Source: JAAUTG01 sp964458705
Lineage (GTDB): Bacteria; Bacteroidota; Bacteroidia; Chitinophagales; Saprospiraceae
Length of the DNA stretch: 64,000 nucleotides
Assembly (NCBI GenBank): GCA_964458705.1
Contig: CAYWKD010000015.1
Span: 1 to 64,000, forward strand
Reading direction: 5' to 3'
A program made the position numbers and the translations under genes. This document shows, piece after piece, positions 35,241 through 45,592 of the stretch. How positions within the stretch are numbered: the first letter of the stretch is position 1; each line of letters starts with the position of its first letter. Under the pieces are notes generated by a model that saw only the letters and a program-made list of their open reading frames with translations, was not told where the DNA came from and did not search any database.

Positions 35241-35453
35241 ATGATAACATTAACATTTAAAACAAACATCAACTGTGGTAGCTGTATCAGAAGTGTAACA
35301 GACTTTATAGAAGACATTGAAGGTGTAGAGCAGTGGAAAGTCAATACGGATATACCTGAAAAAATATTGAAAGTGGAAGGAGATATGACAGCACAAAAAG
35401 TAATAGCAGCAGTAGAAGAAGCAGGTTTTGACATTGAACTTATTGAGCAGTGA
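35241..35453 (+). CDS. Small heavy-metal-associated (HMA) domain protein
   Basis: A 70-residue Atx1/CopZ-like protein. NCGSC at residues 11-15 is the metal-binding CxxC loop, in the usual place after the first strand (MITLTFKTNI), followed by the beta-alpha-beta-beta-alpha-beta pattern ending FDIELIEQ. It would carry Cu(I) or a similar soft metal. The loop NCGSC replaces the common M-x-C-x-x-C. RNase P RNA begins 20 bases after its stop; no copper ATPase is in view. Confidence 0.85.
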   Translation: MITLTFKTNINCGSCIRSVTDFIEDIEGVEQWKVNTDIPEKILKVEGDMTAQKVIAAVEEAGFDIELIEQ

Positions 35454-35473
35454 TGATATTTATTTAATCAATG

Positions 35474-35839
35474 TTGCCAACCATCCTATCGCAGGTTTCG
35501 CTCAGGCGAAGCATGAGGAAAGTCCGGACAACGTAGAGTGCCACGCCATCTAACGGATGGGATTCTGATTACATCAGAATACAGAGAGTGTCGCAGAAAA
35601 TAACCGCCTCGATCATTTTCGGGGTAAGGGTGAAAACGTGTGGTAAGAGCGCACGACGCTTCAAAGTGATTTGAGGGGTGGATAAACCTCGTGGGTTGAA
35701 ATGCCATGTACACCGACAACTAAGAGTTACTCGCTCAATGTCGGGGGGTAGGCAGATAGAGTTGAATTGTAAGATTCAACCTAGATAAATGATAGGAATC
35801 CGCACTATGCGGTTACAGAATCCGGCTTATCGGTTGGTA
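35474..35839 (+). ncRNA. rnpB: RNase P RNA (class A)
   Basis: The ribozyme that trims the 5' ends of tRNAs. The 5' conserved block GAGGAAAGTCCGGAC at 35516-35530, the internal GGTAAGGGTGAAAACGTG and GTAAGAGCGCACGACGC, AGATAAATGATAGGAATCCG and the 3' block ACAGAATCCGGCTTAT are all present, and the ends pair (CCAACC at 35475 with GGTTGG at 35832). About 366 bases, normal for Bacteroidota. It reads in the same direction as the HMA gene just upstream; its own promoter is not evident. Confidence 0.95.
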
Positions 35840-35851
35840 ACAGTTTTCTAG

Positions 35852-35893
35852 TTTCAAGTTGGCAGGCAAACTAAGATACCTACCAACTTGAAA
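35852..35893. terminator. Hairpin between rnpB and the giant T9SS gene
   Basis: TTTCAAGTTGGCAGG pairs with CCTACCAACTTGAAA with one mismatch. It lies right after rnpB and just before the stop of the convergent gene, so it may serve both. Confidence 0.7.
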
Positions 35894-35896
35894 TTA

Positions 35897-38800
35897 TTAG
35901 TTACTGCCTATTGTATAAAGAGAAGGCTTCACAACTTGCAAAAAGCTAAATTGCTCGCCAGTTTCCAAATAAATCATTTGTACCGCATAAACGCCCGGAA
36001 CAATAGGCGCTAGTAAACTACCTGTACTAATACCTATAGTTGCAGTGTAATATTCTATGCGCACAACCCTTCCCTGCATATCGTGCATAATGACTCTAAC
36101 ATCTTGTTCTATCGGACTTCTAAACTCTAAGGTGATGAATCGTCCTGCCTCTACTGGATTGGGGTAAGCTAAATAGCTTGGTATGATAGCAGTAGAGCCA
36201 ATTTTAATATTCATAGACTGGCTACAATTTTGCTTATCCGTCACGGTAACGGTATAAATTCCTAAATCAACATTTTCTAAAATATTTCCTTCAGTTCCAT
36301 TATTCCATCTGATTTCATAAGGAGGTTCACCACCTGTTACTTCTATAATGGCTCTTCCGGTACCTTCACCGTTATCCTCAATTATTTCTGTGGCTGAAAT
36401 ATTAATTGGTTCTGTAACTGATAAATTGAGCGTGATAATACTGTCGCAGCCTGCTACACTCATCAATGTATCTTGATAAGTGCCTGATTCTGAGTAGTAA
36501 TTTAAACCTAAACGATAACTTTTTCCTGCACAGACCGTTGCTGAAATCATGCTAGGATCACTTGTGATGAAATCTAAATTAACAACGACAATACTATCAC
36601 AAAGTCCCGCTCTAGCTATGTGCTCAATGCCATTTGGTAAAGACTGATCGTACATTTGTCCGTTTACCTCGATAGATTCTCCAGCACAAAGTAATTCGCT
36701 GTAATGAGTAATGGGTTCTTTTGAAATCTTTAAATCTACAATTACAATACTATCGCAAAGTTCTGCTCCACGAGGTATGTGTTCTTCACCATATACCTTA
36801 TCTTTTCCATAGGTGGTGCCATTGATTACAATAAATTCACTTTCACATAAAGTCTCTGTTATTCTAGTGATAGGTGACACATCTACCTCAATCATTTGGG
36901 TAATAGTATCTTGACCGTTTTCGTTACTTGCAATGAGCATCGCTTCGTAAGTGCCTGAATTTCTGTAGATTACTACCTCATTTTTATTCGTGCTTATGCT
37001 CGGAGAGCCACCCGGAAAGTACCATTCTGCATTATCCATATTATTTTGTGATAAATTGATAAAACTCACCACTTTACGGTCACAATTTTCTTCTTCTATA
37101 GCTCTGAAGGTAGCAGTTGGAGGAGCTGAAATTGTAATAGTCTGCGTAATCGTATCGCCAGGACAGAAAGAATAAGGTACTAGTTTTACCTCATAAGTTC
37201 CATTGTTTCTAAAGTCATAAGTAGGTTGTGGCGATGGAAAAGTAGAGCCTGTTCCAAAGTCCCAGAAAAAATTAATAAAGTCGTCGATCTCGGAGTCAAT
37301 GAAAAAAGTGGCTTTTGTTCCGTCTATTTCTGCATGAAACTCAGCAGTAGGCTTGTCTCTTACATCTATATATTGGTCAATTGTATATTCGTGTGTGCCT
37401 GCATCATTGCTAACTTTCAATGTAACAGCGTAGTGCCCAGTATCTGGATAAGTAACTATTGGATTCGGCAAGGTAGAAGAACTTGGTATTCCTCCAGGGA
37501 AAGTCCATTCATGACGATCTGCATCAGTAGAAATACTTTCAAATTGAACTTCAAATGGCAGGCATCCAATCTGCTCTGCTGCTTTTATTCCTGCCACTGG
37601 TACGTTGATAATATTAGTGGAACGCATCAAGAAAACAGGTGTTCCTGTTAGGCGAATATTCAACGTACTGACGATTTCTTCTATATCTGTTTCCGAATGA
37701 TCCCATTCGCATTTGGTCAATTCCTTAAAACTAAAACTAGAAGGAAAACTGTAAGTTGCAGCAGCTTCTTCTGTATTATCTGTTCTAGTTTCCGCCCATA
37801 ATACATAAATGTAGTTACCTTTTACATCTCTAAATGCTCCACCTTTTACGCCATCTGGCAGCCTTAAAGAAGCAGTATGTTCTGCATCATAGGTTGTACC
37901 GAAAAGCATATCAGAAGTTGTTTTGTAAGCAATACCCGCTTGGGTCTTGTTTTGAGTGTATATTCTTGTTCCCTGCACTTTATTATACAGTCCCATCAGA
38001 TGAAATTCAAAACTTGCATCTTCTTCAAATTCTCGTTCTGCTAAGGAGTAAATATGTAATTGCATGAATCTATTGATCGCTGCACTCACATAAGCCTTTA
38101 TGGTAAAGTTGCGCTGCACCTCGTCTCCGCCAATGAAGTCATTAAAATTGTGGCGTGGGATGTTGCATTCTGTGATTGTCCAATGTTTGTTTGGATAAGT
38201 ATCCCCATCATAACCATACTGGTCAAGCACGCCTTGCATGTTATTTCTCACCCGCATCAATCCATCGGCTGCTCCGTCAGAATGTCTTTTATAGGCAAAC
38301 CCATTGATATTAGAATCCCAGTACTTGGTGCTACCATCAAAGTGCGGATAAGAATGAAAGCCCATTACATCAAAATACGCTCCTCCACGATGCGGATAAT
38401 CCTCTGTTACGCTTCCATCTACTGGGTTATCAGTATTTCGAAGGACAGCATCTAGAAAACTCAAGTAACCAGTTCCTGAAAGTGTTACATAATCATCTGG
38501 CTCAAGTGTTTTTATGATTTCATAGCTAATCCTCAGCGTTCTTATGAAATGCTGTATTGGCGCTCGCAGTTTATAATCGCAAGGATCGGGATCATCTACC
38601 CACCAGTTGCCCGGTTGATTTTCATTTAGCCAACCTCTTGCACCAGTGTAATCAAATCCCGGCTCATTCCATATCTCCCAAAATTTGATATGATCGCCAT
38701 AATCTTGAACCAAGCGATAGAGATAAAGAGCATAGTGGTTCTCGTCATTTATGGGTGTTCCATTTTCACCATTGTCCCAAATATCGGTGTAAAGATTGGC

Positions 38801-41194
38801 AAACATTTCTGATTGAGCTGTAGGGCAGTAATGGTTTGGATCGCGCTCCTGTTGAGCAGGAAAACCCACGATAAGTGTATTATCCTCAAGTCCTAAATTT
38901 TGATAAGCATCAAAAGTTGCTGTTCTGAAATCATAGCCCCATTCATCCAAAAATGATCCATACAGTGCCGGTCGAATAGCTTTCACTCCAGCACCTTCTA
39001 TTTCATTCGTCAAGTCTCCTGCGGCGATGCTCGCTAAATTTATGTCTGACCAAGGAGGAAAAAAGCCAAGATTAGAGCCAGGGCGAAAATGCCCGTCATA
39101 TTTAGGCACAATATCCTTAGCTGTAAAATCTAAACGATTGGGAGCTGGCAATTTTACTTCCACTATCTCAGTTTGTGAAACTATACCACACTCATTTTCT
39201 GCAACTAGTGTTATTTCGTAAGTACCATTGGCGGCGTAAGTGTGTATTGGTGCTACATCTAGGCTTTCTGTACCATCACCAAACGTCCAGCGAAAATCCT
39301 CTGTGTTTTCACTTGAATTATTGAATACATTTAAAATCGGACCAGCAGCATTGACTTCAAAAGCTACTTCTGGCAGTCCATTTATGCGAATGTAGTCAGT
39401 TTGAAATGCTAGCACATCTCCATTTATGTCTTTGATGGTGAGGGATATTTTATGATTGCCAGGTTCTTCAAACATAACTCGTGCTTCTCGACCAAAGAAG
39501 TTGCTCGGTCTGCCTCCTTCAAATTGCCATTGCCATGATGCTGCACCTTCTGGACGCAGAGCTTGAAATCCTACGGAAACTGGTGCACAGCTAGGTGGTT
39601 TGTAAGTAAAGATACTTTCTTGTAAGAAAATAGGTCGAGCAGATAATTCAATAAACTGAGGCTGAATAATATGAGAATTGTTTGTTTTGGAGTAGTCCCA
39701 TTCATGAACGGTCAACTCAAATATATCAAAGGACTCAGGAAAAGAATAAGAAGCATATGCTCGCTCTGACTGGTCTTCTGTTGTTTTTGCCCAAAGTACG
39801 TAGGTATGATAGCCGTCTTCATCTACAAAGGCTGCACCTCCAATGTTATCGGGAATATTCATGGCTTCTGTATATTCATGGTCGTATCTCTTGCCGAAGA
39901 GCTGATCGGATATTGTTTTGTATGCGATTCCCGCATTATTAGGCTTTTGTTGGTAGGGCAGTATATCTCTGACTTTTTGATACAGTCCCATTAGGTCAAA
40001 TTCAGTATTGGCTTCTGCCTCTGCTTTTTGCTCTGCTAATGAATAAATGTGCATTTGTCGAATATCCTCTTTGATACACTTTAAATAAGCCTTCATTACA
40101 AAATTGACCTGCTCGTCTTCTCCTCCTAAAGCATCGCTGAACGATTTTCTTGGAATATTGATCTCAGTAATAATCCACTCCTTTAATGGATAGGTATTGC
40201 CATCGTAGCCATATCTATTCAAAATATCTTGGTAAATGCCTTTAGTTCTAGCAATGCCATCTGCTGCTGCATCGGAATGACGGAAATATTCAAAACCATT
40301 AATAGCAGGTGACCATCTTCTAGTGGCTCCGTCGAAATGTGGATAAGAGTGGAAGCCCATTACATCAAAATACGCCCCTCCACGATGTGGATAATCTTCT
40401 GAAATACTGCCATTTTCTGGATTGTCTGTATTTCGCATGATAGCATCTAAAAAACTAGGATAACCCGTTCCTGAAACGCACACATAGTCGTCTTCATCTA
40501 GCGACTTGATGATTTCATAGCTAATCCTAAGTGTCCTGATGTAGTGAAATATTGGTGCACGCAGCTTGTAGTCACAAGGGTTTGGATTGTTTTCCCACCA
40601 GTTGTTGGGCTGACCCGGAGGTAGCCATCCCGTAGCTCCAGTGTAGTCAAAGCCTGGTTCATTCCATATTTCCCAAAATTTTACGTATTTTCCGTAAAGG
40701 TTGACTATTTTATATAGATAAAGTGCGTAATAATTATTTTCATTGACAGGCGTACCGTTTTCACCATTGTCCCAAATGGGTTCATATAAATTAGCGAACA
40801 TTTCCGATCGATGCTCATCACAATAAAAAGTTGTATCTCTGTGTGCTTCAGAGGGAAAACCTACAATTAGCGTATTATCTTTAAAATCTAGTTTATCAAA
40901 ATGTTCATAAGTAGGTAAGCGCAGTTCATAGCCCCATTCTTCTACAAACGACTCGAAAAGTCCTGGACGAATAGCTTTTACACCAACGCCTTTGATGCCT
41001 AATTCTGGATTGCCCGCAGCTATATTAGCAAGGTCTTCATCCGTCCAAGGTGGAAAGTAGCCCAGATTAGAACCCGGTCTAAAACCTTCGCTGTAAGGTG
41101 TTACAATATCTTTTGCGGTGTAAGCTACCTGAGCAGTAATTTGCCCAAACAAACAAAAAAGTAGCACGAATGAAAGTAAATGTTTTCTAAACAT
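35897..41194 (-). CDS. Giant T9SS surface protein with two tandem clan A glycosidase modules and PKD domains
   Basis: A 1765-residue secreted protein. Signal peptide 1-21. Module A (about 22-530) and module B (about 688-1205) are obvious copies, each beginning with a TAKDIV-like stretch and FRPGSNLG, and each with a TIM-barrel-like set: WEIWNEPGFDYTG (Glu179, Glu844: acid/base in clan A glycosidases) and ITEINIPR/ITECNIPR (Glu344, Glu1009: nucleophile). Each is followed by PKD-like Ig domains. Residues ~1450-1620 hold three Cys-bearing repeats (LCESEFIVING..., LCAGESIEVNG..., VCAGKSYRLG..., each ending CDSIV/I). The end (~1675-1765, YPNPVEAG) is a T9SS sorting domain. Substrate is unknown; GH39/GH5-like by motif only. 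Confidence 0.85.
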   Translation of the reverse strand: MFRKHLLSFVLLFCLFGQITAQVAYTAKDIVTPYSEGFRPGSNLGYFPPWTDEDLANIAAGNPELGIKGVGVKAIRPGLFESFVEEWGYELRLPTYEHFDKLDFKDNTLIVGFPSEAHRDTTFYCDEHRSEMFANLYEPIWDNGENGTPVNENNYYALYLYKIVNLYGKYVKFWEIWNEPGFDYTGATGWLPPGQPNNWWENNPNPCDYKLRAPIFHYIRTLRISYEIIKSLDEDDYVCVSGTGYPSFLDAIMRNTDNPENGSISEDYPHRGGAYFDVMGFHSYPHFDGATRRWSPAINGFEYFRHSDAAADGIARTKGIYQDILNRYGYDGNTYPLKEWIITEINIPRKSFSDALGGEDEQVNFVMKAYLKCIKEDIRQMHIYSLAEQKAEAEANTEFDLMGLYQKVRDILPYQQKPNNAGIAYKTISDQLFGKRYDHEYTEAMNIPDNIGGAAFVDEDGYHTYVLWAKTTEDQSERAYASYSFPESFDIFELTVHEWDYSKTNNSHIIQPQFIELSARPIFLQESIFTYKPPSCAPVSVGFQALRPEGAASWQWQFEGGRPSNFFGREARVMFEEPGNHKISLTIKDINGDVLAFQTDYIRINGLPEVAFEVNAAGPILNVFNNSSENTEDFRWTFGDGTESLDVAPIHTYAANGTYEITLVAENECGIVSQTEIVEVKLPAPNRLDFTAKDIVPKYDGHFRPGSNLGFFPPWSDINLASIAAGDLTNEIEGAGVKAIRPALYGSFLDEWGYDFRTATFDAYQNLGLEDNTLIVGFPAQQERDPNHYCPTAQSEMFANLYTDIWDNGENGTPINDENHYALYLYRLVQDYGDHIKFWEIWNEPGFDYTGARGWLNENQPGNWWVDDPDPCDYKLRAPIQHFIRTLRISYEIIKTLEPDDYVTLSGTGYLSFLDAVLRNTDNPVDGSVTEDYPHRGGAYFDVMGFHSYPHFDGSTKYWDSNINGFAYKRHSDGAADGLMRVRNNMQGVLDQYGYDGDTYPNKHWTITECNIPRHNFNDFIGGDEVQRNFTIKAYVSAAINRFMQLHIYSLAEREFEEDASFEFHLMGLYNKVQGTRIYTQNKTQAGIAYKTTSDMLFGTTYDAEHTASLRLPDGVKGGAFRDVKGNYIYVLWAETRTDNTEEAAATYSFPSSFSFKELTKCEWDHSETDIEEIVSTLNIRLTGTPVFLMRSTNIINVPVAGIKAAEQIGCLPFEVQFESISTDADRHEWTFPGGIPSSSTLPNPIVTYPDTGHYAVTLKVSNDAGTHEYTIDQYIDVRDKPTAEFHAEIDGTKATFFIDSEIDDFINFFWDFGTGSTFPSPQPTYDFRNNGTYEVKLVPYSFCPGDTITQTITISAPPTATFRAIEEENCDRKVVSFINLSQNNMDNAEWYFPGGSPSISTNKNEVVIYRNSGTYEAMLIASNENGQDTITQMIEVDVSPITRITETLCESEFIVINGTTYGKDKVYGEEHIPRGAELCDSIVIVDLKISKEPITHYSELLCAGESIEVNGQMYDQSLPNGIEHIARAGLCDSIVVVNLDFITSDPSMISATVCAGKSYRLGLNYYSESGTYQDTLMSVAGCDSIITLNLSVTEPINISATEIIEDNGEGTGRAIIEVTGGEPPYEIRWNNGTEGNILENVDLGIYTVTVTDKQNCSQSMNIKIGSTAIIPSYLAYPNPVEAGRFITLEFRSPIEQDVRVIMHDMQGRVVRIEYYTATIGISTGSLLAPIVPGVYAVQMIYLETGEQFSFLQVVKPSLYTIGSN

Positions 41195-41833
41195 AGTAGT
41201 TGTGATTTTTTGTTTCAGTTGTTACCTCTTACCTGCAAATGCCAGAATTACAATTGATTATTCGTAATTAGACATTTATTGTTTCAATGGATGTTTAATT
41301 CGACTGAAACAATTGTACCGTTACTCACTAAATGGACTTGCAGAGGCAATTAATCTGTAAATATCAATTTTGACATTGCACTAATGTAGCAGGAAAGGAT
41401 AATGACTAAGCTAAATGCTTAGCCTCAATGATATTAGATGCCAAACATTCACGATATTAATTCATTACAAATGTATTAATATTTTTAATATAAGATAATT
41501 TTTATTCGATAAATCAATAGTGTCTTTTCTATAAAAGAATATGCTTAACATAGGATTTGGGAAGTTGAAGTTAATAGTTACAAAAAAAATAAGAGCGATT
41601 TTTGAATAGGTTTGCTGTTTTTACTAATATTGTAGTCTGTTTAATATGAGAAAAGAAATTTTGACTTGATGATCGCACACTATCTGTTTTGTCAAGTCCA
41701 TTTTCAATGGGCAATGAGGTATTTCAAAGGTATATTGTGTCCTTAATTATAGCTTGACTCGAAAACACAATTTGCATAACAAGATAGATAATTTAATTTT
41801 TGATTGTTACTCTTACATGAAAAATATTAACGT
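41195..41833. other. 639-base AT-rich gap between divergent surface genes
   Basis: I see no credible coding frame or known RNA. It separates the start codons of the giant glycosidase-like protein and the TonB-dependent receptor. Weak features: a CTAAGC/GCTTAG hairpin at 41406-41422, a GACTTGA/TCAAGTC inverted repeat at about 41664-41698, and a candidate promoter at 41601-41632. Confidence 0.6.
41601..41632 (+). promoter_or_regulatory. Weak candidate promoter for the TonB receptor cluster
   Basis: TTTG at 41601-41604, 20 bases, then TAATATTG at 41625-41632, one mismatch from TAnnTTTG. It would give a leader of nearly 200 bases. Confidence 0.3.
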
Positions 41834-44800
41834 ATGATGCGTACTCTACTAATGATAGTGGCTTTCTGCTGTTCTGGTTTTGTCCTAGTCGCTCAGACTT
41901 CTTTGATGGGTAAAATTACAGATGCAGAATCAAGCGAGCCACTAATTTCTGCTACTGTTTTATTGACTAAGAATGGTGTAAATATTGGAGGTACAGTTAC
42001 TGACTTTGACGGAAATTACAGTTTCTCTCCTATTGATCCAGGTACTTACAATATTGAATTTTCATATACAGGATACCAATCACAAAGGCAGGAAGGTGTT
42101 GTCATTTTTGCAGGTAGGTCTAATAAACTAGACATACAGCTATCTTCTGGAGTATTGATTGATGCAGACATAGAGGTCATAGGCTATAGAATACCGCTAG
42201 TAGAGCAAGATAATACAACACAAGGACAAACAATTACAGGGGAACAAATTCGCAACTTACCTACTCGAAATATTAATGCCTTAGCCGCTACTACGGCTGG
42301 TCTAGCTTCTGCGGATGAGGGAGGAGCAATTTCGGTAAGGGGCTCAAGATCAGATGCTACAGATTATTATGTGGATGGTGTCAGAGTAACTGGATCACTT
42401 GTGCCCGAATCAGAAATCGATCAACTACAAGTTATTACTGGCGGTGTGGAGGCTAGATATGGTGACGTTACAGGGGGTATCATTTCTATAACAACCAAAG
42501 GTCCTGCTAGTAAATGGTCAGGAGGCGTAGAAGCGGAAACTTCAGAAATTTTTGATGCTTATGACAATCGCTTGGTTGGATTCAACGTGAGTGGTCCAAT
42601 CCTGAAAAAGGCAACAGGTGAGTCTATTTTGGGTATTCGCCTATCAGGACGATATACCTATCGCTTAGATGATAGCCCTTCGGCAGTAGATGTATATAGA
42701 GTAAATGACGAGACTCTAAAAGAATTGGAAGATAATCCCATCATCCTGAAAACATCAGAAAATGGTGTTACTTCTCCTTTTGTAGCTGCCGAGTTTACAA
42801 ATCTTGCAGATGTGGATGCTCAAAAGGCTAGACCATTTGAAGACTTCACACGATATGACTTAAATGCAAAGCTCGATGCGCGCGTCAGCGACGCAATTGA
42901 TATATCTTTTACTGGAGCTTACAGCAATAGAGAAAATATGTTTACACCCGGCAATTGGCGAGTATTCAATAGTCACAACAATCCTATAGATGAAAACCAA
43001 ACGCTGCGAGGGAATTTCCGCTTTCGCCATCGCCTTTCTGGAGATAACAATGCAGATAATGCAGAAGAAAGTGCTTTAATTCAAAACGCATCCTACACAT
43101 TACAATTTGGTTACGAAAACAACCAAAATCAAAATGCTGACGCTAGGCATGGTGATAATTATTTTGACTACGGCTATGTCGGTAATTTTGATTTTGAGTG
43201 GGTGCCGACTTTCAATTTCGATCCAACTACTCAAACCTTAAATCATATAGATTATCGGCAAGTACTAAGAGGTTACGCTGCAGGAGAAGCCAATCCTACC
43301 TTAGCTAACTATAATAATGCTTTAGACATTCCTGAAAACGAAGGGCTTAATAATGGTGTTGGCAATAGCATTATTTTCTTCTTTGGTCAACCCAACGCTG
43401 TTTCCGATATTGGTCGAGATGATTTTTATGCGGTAAATGGTCGTATATCAGACCAATATGATGATGCTTGGGGATTTCACACCAATGTCGGTTGGGTGTA
43501 TAATTTAGCGCGTTTCAGAGACAACGATCTTTATAACTTCACTGCCAATAGTTCCTTTGACTTGGTTCCTGATGGGAATTCAGAAAAAGGTCGCCACAGT
43601 ATTGAGTTTGGAGTGTGGTACGAACAGCGGATAAACAGATCGTATTCTGTGAACCCACGTAACTTATGGGACGTTGCTCGTCAACAGGCTAATTCTCATA
43701 TTCAAGGGATAGCAGAAGATGCAGATTCCATTGGTTTATTCAGTGTACAAGGTTTCCCAGATGCTGTTATTCGTGAATTAACCATCACAGAAAGTCCTGA
43801 TAATAAGTTTTTTAAAAGCGTAAGAGATGTTACTGGACAGTCGTTAACAGATTATGTTAATGTAGATGGATTAACTCCCGACCAACTCGCTCTTAGTATG
43901 TTTTCAGCGAGGGAGCTAAATGATGAAAACATTTTAAGCTACTACGGTTATGACTATCTGGGAAATGAATTTGATGGGACTTTTGAAGAGTTTTTCACGG
44001 CTGTAGATGACAATGGAATAAGAACGTTTCCTGTTGCGCCCAATCGCCCAATCTTGGCGGCTGCTTACATTCAGGATAAATTCACTTTTCGCGACATCAT
44101 CTTTAGAATTGGATTGAGAGTGGAACGATATGATGCCAACACTAAAGTCCTTAAAGATAATTATTCCTTGTATGAAATTCAGGGAGCTTCAGATTTTCAC
44201 ACTCAAAACCCCGACTTAGAACGTCCAGGAAGTATAGGTGATGACTTCAAAGTCTATATTAATGACGGTGGCTCAGCCGTGCAAGGGTATAGAGATGAAG
44301 ATCAGTGGTATTTTGCAAATGGCACACCTGCGAATAGTCCGAATTTGATTTTTCCTGGCGGACTTGTCTTTCCTGCTTATGCTGACGATAGGGTTAATTC
44401 CGTAGCGAATTTCATCAAGAGCAGAGACTTTGATACAGATGTTTCGTTTCAAGACTATGAACCTCAGCTAAACTGGATGCCAAGACTGGCCTTTTCTTTT
44501 CCTATTTCGGAGGAAGCCAACTTCTTTGCACATTATGATATTCTGACCTCTCGCCCACCGTCTAATACCATTGCTACGGCTTACGATTATTTCTATTTTA
44601 CAGATAATGCAAGCTCAATTAGAAATAATCCAAACTTGCAACCACAGACAACAATTAGTTATGAAGTTGGTTTTCAGCAACAGCTATCGAAATCTTCTGC
44701 TTTAAAGTTATCCGCTTACTATAAAGAAATGCGCGATATGATTCAACGTAGAACTTTCTTCCCCGTTCCAATTGTCAATCAATACACTACTTACGATAAT

Positions 44801-45505
44801 ATTGATTTTGGTACAGTAAAAGGATTTTCTTTTGCTTACGATTTGAGAAGGACAGGCAATGTATCCTTGCAAGCCAACTATACGTTGCAGTTCGCTGATG
44901 GTACTGGATCGGGTGCAGATTCTCAACGTGGGTTAACGTCAAGAGGGAATATCAGAAATTTAATACCCTTAGATTTTGATGAACGCCATCGCTTCGTGGC
45001 AATCGTAGATTACCGCTATGGCAGTGGAAGTCGATACAATGGACCTAGACTAGGAGGGCTTGATATTTTGTCCAACTTTGGAGTAAATCTTCAAGCTACA
45101 ACAGTTTCCGGTCGTCCATACACGGCTACAGTACAACCTGTAGAGTTAGGAGGTACCGGATTCAAAGGTGCTTTGAATGGAGCAAGAAAACCATGGACTT
45201 TCACGCTGAATGTACGTGTAGATAAGACCTTTAAACTTTCAAAAGGAGGTAGATCTATCAATGCTTATGTGCGAGTTTCTAATTTATTAGATAGAGAAAA
45301 TATATTGAATATTTACTCTGCTTCTGGTTCTGCTTATGATGATGGCTACTTGGCTTCTTCAAGGGGGCTAAATCAAATTGCAACTATAGAAGGTTCAACA
45401 AGAGAGGTATCCTCTTATTTAGCTGCTTATCAGTGGACTATCCTGAATCCAGGATTTTTCTCACTTCCTAGGCGTATCTTTGCAGGAGTAATTTATGACT
45501 TTTAA
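41834..45505 (+). CDS. TonB-dependent receptor with carboxypeptidase-regulatory domain
   Basis: A 1223-residue outer-membrane receptor. Signal peptide ends VLVAQ; residues ~22-105 form the regulatory beta-sandwich (LMGKITDAESSEPLISATVLL). The plug includes QDNTTQGQTITGEQIRNLPTRNINALAATTAGL, SVRGSRSDATDYYVDGVRV and VITGGVEARYGDVTGGIISITTKG. The large barrel has long Asp/Asn-rich outer loops and ends in an aromatic strand (RRIFAGVIYDF). No SusD gene follows; instead a very large surface protein and a PorV-like barrel do, with gaps of 87 and 137 bases. It may import a ligand captured by, or act as a partner of, these proteins (inference). Confidence 0.9.
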   Translation: MMRTLLMIVAFCCSGFVLVAQTSLMGKITDAESSEPLISATVLLTKNGVNIGGTVTDFDGNYSFSPIDPGTYNIEFSYTGYQSQRQEGVVIFAGRSNKLDIQLSSGVLIDADIEVIGYRIPLVEQDNTTQGQTITGEQIRNLPTRNINALAATTAGLASADEGGAISVRGSRSDATDYYVDGVRVTGSLVPESEIDQLQVITGGVEARYGDVTGGIISITTKGPASKWSGGVEAETSEIFDAYDNRLVGFNVSGPILKKATGESILGIRLSGRYTYRLDDSPSAVDVYRVNDETLKELEDNPIILKTSENGVTSPFVAAEFTNLADVDAQKARPFEDFTRYDLNAKLDARVSDAIDISFTGAYSNRENMFTPGNWRVFNSHNNPIDENQTLRGNFRFRHRLSGDNNADNAEESALIQNASYTLQFGYENNQNQNADARHGDNYFDYGYVGNFDFEWVPTFNFDPTTQTLNHIDYRQVLRGYAAGEANPTLANYNNALDIPENEGLNNGVGNSIIFFFGQPNAVSDIGRDDFYAVNGRISDQYDDAWGFHTNVGWVYNLARFRDNDLYNFTANSSFDLVPDGNSEKGRHSIEFGVWYEQRINRSYSVNPRNLWDVARQQANSHIQGIAEDADSIGLFSVQGFPDAVIRELTITESPDNKFFKSVRDVTGQSLTDYVNVDGLTPDQLALSMFSARELNDENILSYYGYDYLGNEFDGTFEEFFTAVDDNGIRTFPVAPNRPILAAAYIQDKFTFRDIIFRIGLRVERYDANTKVLKDNYSLYEIQGASDFHTQNPDLERPGSIGDDFKVYINDGGSAVQGYRDEDQWYFANGTPANSPNLIFPGGLVFPAYADDRVNSVANFIKSRDFDTDVSFQDYEPQLNWMPRLAFSFPISEEANFFAHYDILTSRPPSNTIATAYDYFYFTDNASSIRNNPNLQPQTTISYEVGFQQQLSKSSALKLSAYYKEMRDMIQRRTFFPVPIVNQYTTYDNIDFGTVKGFSFAYDLRRTGNVSLQANYTLQFADGTGSGADSQRGLTSRGNIRNLIPLDFDERHRFVAIVDYRYGSGSRYNGPRLGGLDILSNFGVNLQATTVSGRPYTATVQPVELGGTGFKGALNGARKPWTFTLNVRVDKTFKLSKGGRSINAYVRVSNLLDRENILNIYSASGSAYDDGYLASSRGLNQIATIEGSTREVSSYLAAYQWTILNPGFFSLPRRIFAGVIYDF

Positions 45506-45592
45506 ATAAAAAATTATAACGGTAAGATATTTTGATATTAGAAACAAAATATCTTACTCTCATTTCATTTTGAAAATGTACATCATAGCAAT

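Noticed and set aside
35486..35719. An open frame on the minus strand covering RNase P RNA
   Set aside because: It lies across conserved rnpB blocks and has no protein-like features; it is a chance frame.
39682..39994. Plus-strand open frames inside the giant T9SS gene
   Set aside because: They run antisense through the duplicated glycosidase module and match nothing.
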